Assembly: GCF_002786295.1 (NCBI RefSeq)
Contig: NZ_PGTC01000029.1
Location: forward strand, 2,064 to 66,063
Length of the DNA stretch: 64,000 nucleotides
From: Pseudooceanicola marinus
Lineage (GTDB): Bacteria > Pseudomonadota > Alphaproteobacteria > Rhodobacterales > Rhodobacteraceae
Direction of reading: 5' to 3'
Below are positions 57,426 through 64,000 of this stretch, in pieces. Each line of letters starts with the position of its first letter. The first letter of the stretch is position 1. Under the pieces are notes generated by a model that worked only from the letters and a program-made list of their open reading frames with translations, made no database searches and was not told the DNA's origin. The position numbers were made by a program, and so were the translations under genes.

Positions 57426-57755
57426 TCATGCCAGTTCGCGCCACTTGAAACCCGGGCGCTTGGCCCGGATGGTTTCCAACAGCTCTTCGGGCGGCCGGTG
57501 CGTGGCGGCCGCATAGGTGCCGAAGACCTCCAGCGTGGCGCTGTCGCGGGCGGCGTGGAACCACTTGCCGCAGCCGTGCACATGGCGCCAGCGTTCGAGA
57601 TGCACGCCCTTGGGGTTCACCCGCTCGAACATGTAGTTCTCGAAGGCGGCGTCATCGGCGCCGGGACCTTCGCGGGTGATATGGGCCTCGCCACCGCAGT
57701 GGAACTCGGTTTCTTCGCCCCGCTGGCCGCAACAGGGACATTCAAGCAGCAGCAT
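57426..57755 (-). CDS. soxD: Sarcosine oxidase delta subunit
   Basis: A 109-residue zinc-containing subunit. It starts MLLLECPCCGQRGEETEFHCGGEAH, with Cys6 and Cys9, and later RHVHGCGKWFHAARD (His58/His60, Cys62), the expected zinc ligands. It stabilises the SoxA-SoxB dimer. soxA starts 40 bases downstream. Confidence 0.95.
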   Translation of the reverse strand: MLLLECPCCGQRGEETEFHCGGEAHITREGPGADDAAFENYMFERVNPKGVHLERWRHVHGCGKWFHAARDSATLEVFGTYAAATHRPPEELLETIRAKRPGFKWRELA

Positions 57756-57901
57756 CGCAGCCTCCAGTTTTCAGATCCGGGGCGGGCCGCCCCGGGGTCG
57801 CGCAGACAAAAAGGCCGGGCGCATGATGCGGCCGGCCTGCGGTCAGGCAGCCGGACGCGGGGCGCGTCCAGCCACGCTTCATGTCACCTGCGACGGAGGC
57901 T

Positions 57902-58054
57902 TCAGCCGCCGTCAGGCAGGTCGATCTGGATTTCGGGTTCGTCAGCCGCAGGGACTTCGCCACCGGTAGAGATGTACCAGACGACGCCCGCCAACACGAC
58001 GACGACGGCGCCCAGGATGAAGGCGAGGCCGGATTTTCCGGATTTCTCTGCCAT
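57902..58054 (-). CDS. Small single-helix membrane protein (50 residues)
   Basis: ATG at 58054 has AAAGGA upstream. The chain has a short Lys-rich start (MAEKSGKSG), one membrane helix (LAFILGAVVVVLAGVVWYIS) and an acidic tail (AADEPEIQIDLPDGG). No family recognised. It lies in the gap between soxB and soxD, on their strand, and might be part of the sarcosine oxidase transcript. Confidence 0.7.
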   Translation of the reverse strand: MAEKSGKSGLAFILGAVVVVLAGVVWYISTGGEVPAADEPEIQIDLPDGG

Positions 58055-58398
58055 GGGATGTCCTTTCTTCTTCTGTTTATCGAAGAAGGAACGCCCCATG
58101 CGGCACTCGGGTTCCCGACGCCGGCGAAGGACGCCCCGAAGGCAAACCCGACCGAAAAAACGACCGAACCGCGGCAATCTGCCCGCTGGCGATCCGTCTC
58201 GCCGGCCGTCGCCCCGCGCGAGGCTTCCACGAAAGCCCCCGAACCTAGGCGGCATTCCGGGCGTTCTGCCACATAATCGGGCGTATCCCCGCCCCCCCAC
58301 CATTCAGAGCGTGATGGCGTTAACGCAGCCACAAGACCTTGTGCTAGGCTGGTCGGACAGCGCCGCGAACGTTCAACCTGCGACGGAGACAGAGCAGC
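58055..58398. other. Intergenic region inside the interrupted sox locus
   Basis: About 340 bases between the small membrane protein gene (minus) and the 58399 gene (plus), so it should hold divergent promoters. No family gene is seen. A TTCTTC/GAAGAA hairpin near 58066-58089 lies close to the start of the small gene. Confidence 0.4.
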
Positions 58399-58803
58399 AT
58401 GACCGAGACGATCGACTTCCCGCTCGACCCGACCGGCGGGGCAGCCTTCGCGGCCCCGACGCACGTCGGCTTCACCCTTCTCGACCAGATCGAGGACCTG
58501 CCCGACAGCCCCGGCCTCTACGTCCTGATGGGACGTGACCCGCTGGGCAGCCTGCGCCCTCTGGGCTTCGGCCATGCCGAGCGCCTGAACCGTCTGCCCT
58601 TGGGCGTGGATTTCGCCCTGGCCCTTCAGGACGGTCTGCACTGCGTCGGCATCGCCCCCCTGCCCGCGGGCGTAAACGGCCCCGAACTGGCCTGCACCCT
58701 GGGTGAGACCATGGGCGCGCCGATCAACACCCGCCACGCCGCGCTGCGCGCGATCGAGGCGGCCCGGCTGACCGCCGACCCCGCGCCGGTCGCCGCCGAA
58801 TAG
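58399..58803 (+). CDS. Hypothetical protein on the opposite strand between soxB and soxD
   Basis: A 134-residue soluble protein starting MTETIDFPLDPTGGAAFAAPTHVGF, with GLYVLMGRDPLGSLRPLGFGHAERL and an Ala-rich end. A GGAG-type site lies 10 bases before the ATG. It is convergent with soxB (stop 58854) and divergent from the small membrane protein. I do not recognise the family. Codon use is like a real gene, with GC at third positions. Confidence 0.65.
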   Translation: MTETIDFPLDPTGGAAFAAPTHVGFTLLDQIEDLPDSPGLYVLMGRDPLGSLRPLGFGHAERLNRLPLGVDFALALQDGLHCVGIAPLPAGVNGPELACTLGETMGAPINTRHAALRAIEAARLTADPAPVAAE

Positions 58804-58853
58804 GCGACCGGACAGAGCCGTGAAGGGGGAAAGGCGACGCTGCATCGGGGGCC

Positions 58854-60101
58854 TCAGTGCGCCACGCCTGCGGCGACGCTTTCGTCGATGAACCGGCCTT
58901 CGCGGAACCGTTCCAGGCCGAAGCCCTTGGCCAGCGGTCCGGGGGTGCCCTTGGCCATCATGTCGGCCATGGCCCAGCCGGAGCCGGGGATCGCCTTGAA
59001 ACCGCCGGTGCCCCAGCCACAGTTGATGAAGCAGTTGCCAAGCGGCGTGGGCGAGATGATGGGCGAACGGTCGCCGGTCATGTCGACGATGCCGCCCCAC
59101 TGGCGCAGCATCTTCAGGCGCGACACCATCGGGAAGGTCTCGATCAGCGCGCGGATGGTTTCCTCGATATGGTGGAAGGACCCGCGCTGCGTGTAGTTCA
59201 GGAAGCCGTCGGTGCCGCCGCCGATCACCATCTCGCCCTTGTCGGACTGGCTCATGTAGCCGTGCACGGTGTTGGCCATCACCACCACGTCCATGCAGGG
59301 CTTGATCGGTTCGCTGACCAGCGCCTGCAGCGCCATGCTCTCCACCGGCAGACGGAAGCCGGCCATCTCGGCCAGCACGCCCGAGTGGCCTGCAACGACG
59401 ATGCCCAGCTTGTCACAGCCGATCGCGCCCTTGGTGGTCTCCACGCCGGTGACCTTGCCCCCTTCGGAGGTGACGCCGGTCACTTCGCATTTCTGGATGA
59501 TGTCCATGCCCATGTCCGAGCACGCCCGGGCATAGCCCCAGGCCACGGCATCGTGGCGCGCCGTGCCGCCCCGGGCCTGCCACAGGGCCCCCAGAACCGG
59601 GTAACGCGGCCCCTCGATGTTCATGATCGGGCAGAGTTCCTTGACGCGCTTGGCGTCGACATATTCGGTTTCCACGCCCTGATAGGCATTGGCCTGCGCC
59701 GTCCGCTTCCAGCCGCGCACCTCATGCTCGGTCTGGGCCAGCATCAGCACGCCACGGGGGCTGAACATGACGTTGTAGTTCAGGTCCTGGCTCAGGGTCT
59801 CGTAAAGCGAGCGGGCCTTCTCGAAGAGCGCCGCGCTGTCGTCTTCGAGGTAGTTGGAACGAATGATGGTGGTGTTGCGGCCGGTATTGCCGCCGCCCAG
59901 CCAGCCCTTCTCGATCACCGCGACATTGGTGATGCCGAAGTTCTTGCCGAGGTAATAGGCCGTGGCCAGCCCGTGGCCACCGGCGCCGACGATGATGACG
60001 TCGTATTTCTTCTTCGGCACCGGAGAGGTCCAGGCGCGTTCCCAGCCGGTGTGATAACGGGCGGCTTCGCGGGCAATGGCAAAGGCGGAATAGCGTCTCA
60101 T
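58854..60101 (-). CDS. soxB: Sarcosine oxidase beta subunit
   Basis: A 415-residue flavoprotein (family length about 416). The FAD motif is IIVGAGGHGLATAYYLG near residue 36. His183 in GGTARHDAVAWGY is likely to be the residue that binds FMN covalently in this family. The substrate and FAD domain includes QWGGIVDMTGDRSPI and GFKAIPGSGWAMADM. The start at 60101 gives MRRYSAFAIAREAARYHTGW, the usual N-terminus. It lies apart from soxDAG (see findings). Confidence 0.96.
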   Translation of the reverse strand: MRRYSAFAIAREAARYHTGWERAWTSPVPKKKYDVIIVGAGGHGLATAYYLGKNFGITNVAVIEKGWLGGGNTGRNTTIIRSNYLEDDSAALFEKARSLYETLSQDLNYNVMFSPRGVLMLAQTEHEVRGWKRTAQANAYQGVETEYVDAKRVKELCPIMNIEGPRYPVLGALWQARGGTARHDAVAWGYARACSDMGMDIIQKCEVTGVTSEGGKVTGVETTKGAIGCDKLGIVVAGHSGVLAEMAGFRLPVESMALQALVSEPIKPCMDVVVMANTVHGYMSQSDKGEMVIGGGTDGFLNYTQRGSFHHIEETIRALIETFPMVSRLKMLRQWGGIVDMTGDRSPIISPTPLGNCFINCGWGTGGFKAIPGSGWAMADMMAKGTPGPLAKGFGLERFREGRFIDESVAAGVAH

Positions 60102-60318
60102 CGGCCTCTCGCAACTTTCATCTAAGGTGAATCGCAGGTCAGCACCCCTGGGGGTACCTTGGCCAGACCCTAGAGGCTTCCGCAGGAGAACCCCGCCATA
60201 ATCCGCCACAATACGCCACGCTTGCGACATGGGCGCACAACGGGTCGGAAAGGGCCTTTTGTGCCGCAGCCGGCCACGATAGACCGGGGCGACACGCGCC
60301 GCATCACAGGTGAAACCG

Positions 60319-61560
60319 ATGCTTTTCTGGACCATTGCCACCCTGATCTCCCTCGCCGTCGCCGCGCTTCTGGCGCGCCGGATGTTCACGGGCGGCCCCG
60401 AGGGAGAACCGGCGGAGGCCTATGACGTGGGCATCTACCGCGACCAGCTGGCCGAGGTGGAGCGTGATCTGGCCCGCGGCGCCCTGCCCGCCGAAGAGGC
60501 CGACCGGGTCCGGACCGAGGTGTCGCGCCGCCTGCTGGCCGCCGATGCGGCCGCGCGCGCCTCCGGCAGCGCCGGGACCAGAAGCCAGGGGCCGCGCCTG
60601 GCCGCCGCCGGCCTGGCGCTGGCGGTAATCCTTGGGTCGCTCTGGCTCTATTACGACCTCGGCGTCCCGGGCTATGGCGACATGCCGCGCGCGGGCCGCA
60701 TCGCCGACGCCCAGGAGATGCTGCGTGACCTGCCCGCCCAGGCGGAGTTGGAGGCGAATGCCCCCCCCCTAGACATGGAGCCCGCGCAACCCTCCGAGGA
60801 GTTCGTGCAACTGATGGAAGAGCTGCGCAGTGCCGTGGCCGAGCGCCCCGACGACCCGCGCGGCCAGCGCCTTCTGGCGCGCAACGAGGCGGCCCTGGGC
60901 AACTTCGCCGCCGCCGCCCGTGCCCAGGCGGAGCTGTTGCGCCTGTCGGGCCCCTCGGCCAGCGGCCAGGACTATGCGGATTACGCCGACATGCTGATCC
61001 TCGCCGCCGGCGGCCAGATCTCCGCCGAGGCCGGCACCGCCCTGCAGCAGGCGCTGCGGCTGGATCCGCGCAACGGCACAGCCAGCTATTATTCCGGCCT
61101 GATGATGTCCCGGACGGGGCGGCCCGACATCGCCTTCCGCCTCTGGGACCGTCTGCTGAACAGCTCGCCCGCCGACGCCCCCTGGGTGCCGCTGATCCGC
61201 GCCCAGATGCCCCGCGTCGCCAGCCTGGCCGGCGAGGACGACTATCGCCTGCCCCCCGCAGCCGCGCCGCTGGCGCCGCTGGCCGGTCCCTCGCAGGAAG
61301 ACATCGACAACGCCGCCGACCTGTCCGACGAAGGCCGGCAGGAGATGGTGCGCGGCATGGTCGGGCGCCTCAGCGAGCGGCTGGCCAACGAGGGCGGCTC
61401 GGCCCAGGAATGGGCACGGCTGATTTCCTCCCTCGGTGTGCTGGGCGAAACCGCCCAGGCCACCGAGATCTACGCGGAGGCGCAGCAGGTCTTCGCCGCC
61501 GACCCCGAGGCGTTGCAGATCCTGGCGATGGCAGCCCGCAGCGCAGGAGCAGCTGAATGA
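60319..61560 (+). CDS. ccmI: Cytochrome c maturation protein CcmI
   Basis: A 413-residue protein with two N-terminal hydrophobic helices ([19 protein letters not shown] and [22 protein letters not shown]) separated by a cytoplasmic loop ([22 protein letters not shown]), then a periplasmic TPR domain (about 160-290). CcmI holds apocytochrome c for heme ligation. The start at 60319 removes three upstream residues of an alternate GTG start. The gene is far from ccmABCDG but coupled to ruvX. Confidence 0.92.
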   Translation: MLFWTIATLISLAVAALLARRMFTGGPEGEPAEAYDVGIYRDQLAEVERDLARGALPAEEADRVRTEVSRRLLAADAAARASGSAGTRSQGPRLAAAGLALAVILGSLWLYYDLGVPGYGDMPRAGRIADAQEMLRDLPAQAELEANAPPLDMEPAQPSEEFVQLMEELRSAVAERPDDPRGQRLLARNEAALGNFAAAARAQAELLRLSGPSASGQDYADYADMLILAAGGQISAEAGTALQQALRLDPRNGTASYYSGLMMSRTGRPDIAFRLWDRLLNSSPADAPWVPLIRAQMPRVASLAGEDDYRLPPAAAPLAPLAGPSQEDIDNAADLSDEGRQEMVRGMVGRLSERLANEGGSAQEWARLISSLGVLGETAQATEIYAEAQQVFAADPEALQILAMAARSAGAAE

Positions 61561-62033
61561 TCTACGAGGATATCGCGGAGTTTGCCGAGGCCCTGCCGCA
61601 GATGCAGGCCCTGGCCGGGCTGGACCTGGGCGACAAGACCATCGGCGTCGCCGTCTCCGACAGCTTCCTGTCGGTGGCCACGCCGCTTGAGACGATCCGG
61701 CGCAAGAAGTTCGGCGTCGATGCCGAGGCGCTGTTGGCGATCATCGCCAAGCGCAACATCGGCGGTCTGGTCCTGGGCCTGCCGCGCAACATGGACGGCA
61801 CCGAGGGGCCGCGTTGCCAGTCGACCCGCGCCTTCGCGCGCAACCTGACCCGGCTGACCGATCTGCCAATCAGCTTCTGGGACGAACGCCTGTCCACCGT
61901 TGCCGCTGAACGCGCCCTGCTGGAGGCCGATACCTCGCGTCGCCGCCGGGCCGAGGTGATCGACCACGTCGCCGCCTCCTACATCCTGCAAGGGGCGCTG
62001 GACCGGCTGCGCCACCTGAAAACGAACGGCTGA
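61557..62033 (+). CDS. ruvX: Putative Holliday junction resolvase / pre-16S rRNA nuclease YqgF
   Basis: A 158-residue RNase H-like protein with [15 protein letters not shown] near residue 20, [13 protein letters not shown], and [18 protein letters not shown] and [10 protein letters not shown] later: the YqgF/RuvX motifs. It is needed for 16S rRNA 5' end maturation in E. coli; a recombination role has also been proposed. ATG overlaps the ccmI stop by 4 bases. Confidence 0.94.
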   Translation: MIYEDIAEFAEALPQMQALAGLDLGDKTIGVAVSDSFLSVATPLETIRRKKFGVDAEALLAIIAKRNIGGLVLGLPRNMDGTEGPRCQSTRAFARNLTRLTDLPISFWDERLSTVAAERALLEADTSRRRRAEVIDHVAASYILQGALDRLRHLKTNG

Positions 62034-62323
62034 TGGCGGGCGGCGCCGACGATCCCCGGGGCCGCAACGTCTGGCGGCGCGAGGCGGTGTCGTCGCCCTG
62101 CGTGAACATCTGCGTGATGCACCCCGAGGCCCGGCTCTGCACCGGCTGCCTGCGCACGGGGGAGGAGATCGCCGCCTGGTCGCGCCTGACGGAGGAAGAG
62201 CGCCTGGCGATCATGGCCCAGCTTCCGGCGCGCGGTCCCCTGGTGTCATCGCGTCGCGGCGGACGGAAGGGACGTCTGGCCCGGGGCACGCGCCCCGGCA
62301 AGACGGATCAGGGCGAGACCTGA
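62033..62323 (+). CDS. DUF1289 protein
   Basis: A 96-residue protein with the DUF1289 four-Cys motif: SPCVNICVMHPEARLCTGCLRTGEEIAAW. The cysteines (C-x3-C-x8-C-x2-C) may bind a metal. The C-terminal third is basic. The start overlaps the ruvX stop by one base (TGATG), so ccmI-ruvX-DUF1289 is one operon. Function unknown. Confidence 0.88.
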   Translation: MAGGADDPRGRNVWRREAVSSPCVNICVMHPEARLCTGCLRTGEEIAAWSRLTEEERLAIMAQLPARGPLVSSRRGGRKGRLARGTRPGKTDQGET

Positions 62324-62342
62324 CCTCCGACAGGAGAACGAC

Positions 62343-62365
62343 CGCACGGGATCCGCACGGTCGCT
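62343..62365. terminator. Hairpin between the DUF1289 gene and the 62398 gene
   Basis: CGACCG (near 62340) pairs with CGGTCG (near 62360) around a GC-rich interior. It lies between convergent genes. The T run is weak. Confidence 0.45.
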
Positions 62366-62397
62366 GATTAAACTGCTTCAATTTCGGAGGGCGCCGG

Positions 62398-63243
62398 TCA
62401 GGCCGCAGCGGTGTCCTGCGTGTCTTCCTGGACCAGTTCCACATGGGCCGCGGTCACCTGCCCTTCGCCGCCCTCGACGATGGCCACGACCTTACCACCC
62501 AGGGTGATCAGCGCGGCCCCCGGGTGACGATCATCACTGATGATCCCCACACGACCATTGCCCGCATCCTCGGGGCGATATTCCAGCACGATCTGGTCGC
62601 GCTCGGGATCGAAATCCCGGATCAGCGGCGCGTTCAGCGGAGCCCGCACCGCGGGTTCGGCAGTCGTCTCCGGCGCCGGGTCGTCCGGCAACAGGTCATC
62701 CTGGGCGCTGGCAACCAGCGCGCCGTCTTCCTCGACCGTATTCATCTCCGCCACCAGCGTACCGAGGGAGGAGGCCCAGGCCTCTTCCAGCGGCGCCTCG
62801 TAGCCGTCCTCCGTCAGGTCCGGCTCGGCCGCCAGCACCGCGTCGACCTCACCGTCGGTGACATCATGATCCCAGCCCTGCTGATGCACGACATCCTCGA
62901 TCCGCGCACCGGTCCGGTCGGGGTCCGCCGGCGCCTCGTCCTGCGCGGCCTCCGCCACATCCTCGGGAGTCTCATCCTGCTCCAAGCTGGCCGACAGGCG
63001 CGCGGCCAGGGCCTCGGCCTCGTCCAGCGCCTGCTGATCCTCCTCGCTGCGGTTCCAGAACCGCATGCTGTCGCGCAGGCGTCGGCCCACGTCGTGACCG
63101 AAGATGCCCACGGGTTCTGCCTGATCTTCTGTATCCTGCACCGACGAACGTCGCGCGACGGAGGTGCTTTCGCGGTCCCCCTGGTAGGAGGTGAAGGCCA
63201 CACCGATGGCGGCCAGCGCGACAACCGAAATGAGCTCCAACAT
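62398..63243 (-). CDS. Acidic membrane-anchored hypothetical protein
   Basis: A 281-residue protein. One N-terminal helix (MLELISVVALAAIGVAFTSYQ) is followed by a very acidic Glu/Asp/Ala-rich stretch (about 60-195) and a C-terminal domain with LIRDFDPERDQIVLEYRPEDAGNGRVGI and GAALITLGGKVVAIVEGGEG. The last part resembles the beta-roll-like module (IxDFDPxxDxI) that often follows RTX repeats in Rhodobacteraceae proteins. I cannot name the family. It stands alone. Confidence 0.7.
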   Translation of the reverse strand: MLELISVVALAAIGVAFTSYQGDRESTSVARRSSVQDTEDQAEPVGIFGHDVGRRLRDSMRFWNRSEEDQQALDEAEALAARLSASLEQDETPEDVAEAAQDEAPADPDRTGARIEDVVHQQGWDHDVTDGEVDAVLAAEPDLTEDGYEAPLEEAWASSLGTLVAEMNTVEEDGALVASAQDDLLPDDPAPETTAEPAVRAPLNAPLIRDFDPERDQIVLEYRPEDAGNGRVGIISDDRHPGAALITLGGKVVAIVEGGEGQVTAAHVELVQEDTQDTAAA

Positions 63244-63657
63244 GGTTTGATCCCTTTGCTGCAGACATAGAAGCAGGGGAATATGGCCAGCCTAGGGCCG
63301 GGCCGGAATAATCCGGCCAAAGGAAACGATTTTGCCTTTTCAAATTTATTGTCGCCACCACCGCCTACAATCTACGACAATCGCGCGCCGAACAGCGCCT
63401 ATCCGCTATCTCTTGCGGCGCCCAAGGGTCGCAGCCGCAGCATGTTGGGAGGGCCTATAGAGGCAAAAATGGCAAAAATGCGCCCTGTCGCATGTGTTTT
63501 TCACGGCTGCGCGGAAACCGGCCGCTGCGCCTGCGCGACGGGCATCGCGGGCCTTTGTCGGCCCCGCCGGCGCCCGGCAGACTTGCCCGGGGACGCCCTA
63601 TCCCTAGGGTGAAAGGGCCCGGCCCTGCCGGCCCTTGCCCCCGACCGGAGATCTGTC
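63244..63657. promoter_or_regulatory. Intergenic region with a GGCCGGA-ATAA-TCCGGCC palindrome
   Basis: About 410 bases between divergent genes. A 7-base perfect inverted repeat lies at 63301-63318, about 60 bases upstream of the acidic-protein start. A short direct repeat GGCAAAAAT occurs twice near 63462. No gene seen. Confidence 0.45.
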
Positions 63658-64000
63658 ATGATCCGCCCCCTCGCCCTGTCCTGCGCTGCCCTGCTGGGGC
63701 TCGCCCAGCCCGGTCTCGCCATGGAACGCACCCTGACACTGCCTGCCCCCGTGCAGGACATCACCGCCACGCTGGAGACACCCGACAGGGCCGCGGACGG
63801 CCCATTGCCCGCCGTGCTGCTGCTGCATGGGTTCACCGGCACCCGGGACGAGCTGGCCATTCCCGGCACCGACGAGGGCGTCTTCTCGCGCAGCGCCCGT
63901 CTGATGGCCGAGGCGGGCCTTGCCAGCCTGCGCATCGATTTTCGCGGCTCAGGCGACAGCGTGGGCGCCATGAGCTATGCCGACACCACCTTCGAGGGTC
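63658..64000 (+). CDS. Secreted alpha/beta hydrolase (3' end outside window)
   Basis: The frame runs from ATG 63658 (GGAG site upstream) off the window end. A signal peptide (MIRPLALSCAALLGLAQPGLA) precedes an alpha/beta-hydrolase start: PLPAVLLLHGFTGTRDELA, with the HGFTG oxyanion region, then LRIDFRGSGDS. The nucleophile, acid and His are not in the window. Related proteins are esterases or dienelactone-hydrolase-like peptidases; the substrate is unknown. Confidence 0.8.
   Translation, partial: MIRPLALSCAALLGLAQPGLAMERTLTLPAPVQDITATLETPDRAADGPLPAVLLLHGFTGTRDELAIPGTDEGVFSRSARLMAEAGLASLRIDFRGSGDSVGAMSYADTTFEG

Noticed and set aside
60102-60318. Possible glycine riboswitch upstream of soxB or ccmI
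   Set aside because: The conserved glycine riboswitch core was not found; only short repeats of a CCGCCA-type motif are visible.

Overview
This is chromosomal sequence from a high-GC alphaproteobacterium, almost certainly a member of the Rhodobacteraceae (Roseobacter group). The basis is the gene content and order: glnB-glnA, the yajC-secD-secF run leading into ccmABCDG, yfgM-bamB-der, the heterotetrameric sarcosine oxidase genes, an AHL luxR-luxI pair, and several families I know mainly from this group (DUF6314, DUF3445, DUF1289). No rRNA gene, intact tRNA gene or CRISPR array was seen.

Layout. 1-3151 is the right end of an integrative element. It holds the 3' part of a phage-type cytosine-C5 methyltransferase, a 56-residue unknown protein, an excisionase-like HTH protein and a tyrosine recombinase, and it stops at a 3' half-copy of a class II tRNA-Leu(UAG), the displaced attachment site. 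Just beyond, on the other strand, lies the decayed C-terminus of a second, related integrase, so the site appears to have been used at least twice. A largely gene-free scar with two kinds of tandem repeat runs to 4495. 4496-6165 is a luxR-luxI quorum-sensing pair with two palindromic candidate operators.

6358-27657 is mostly core metabolism and housekeeping: NAD(P)HX repair (nnrD), nitrogen control (glnB, glnA), biotin uptake (bioY), purine synthesis (purB), an isolated fliG, a DMT exporter, a lipid A-type acyltransferase, aconitase (acnA), an SDR enzyme and a DUF4396 membrane protein. 25459-32802, all on the minus strand, links protein export (yajC, secD, secF), a TauE/SafE transporter and a Mth938-like protein to the cytochrome c maturation genes ccmA, B, C, D and G. 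The ccmI partner lies apart at 60319. A lower-GC two-gene cassette (33162-34714: membrane protein plus pentapeptide-repeat protein) is inserted between yajC and serS. It looks like a split version of a family normally made as one chain.

34843-50849 holds serS, a TspO-like membrane protein, der, bamB, yfgM-like, a membrane fusion protein with an RND pump carrying an extra hydrophobic insert, an Atm1-type ABC exporter divergent from an ArsR regulator with two C-terminal Cys pairs, a LysM protein and a LOG-family enzyme. 50936-64000 holds a host-attachment-family protein, a lipoprotein, superoxide dismutase, and sarcosine oxidase genes in which soxB is separated from soxD-soxA-soxG by about 1.1 kb containing an opposite-strand gene. 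It ends with ccmI-ruvX-DUF1289, an acidic membrane-anchored protein and the start of an alpha/beta hydrolase.

A dispersed palindromic repeat family (GGGGGCGCTGCCCCC followed by CCCCCGGAGTATTTTCAG) occurs at least three times between genes. All functional calls rest on reading the sequence and on family knowledge; no database search was run.
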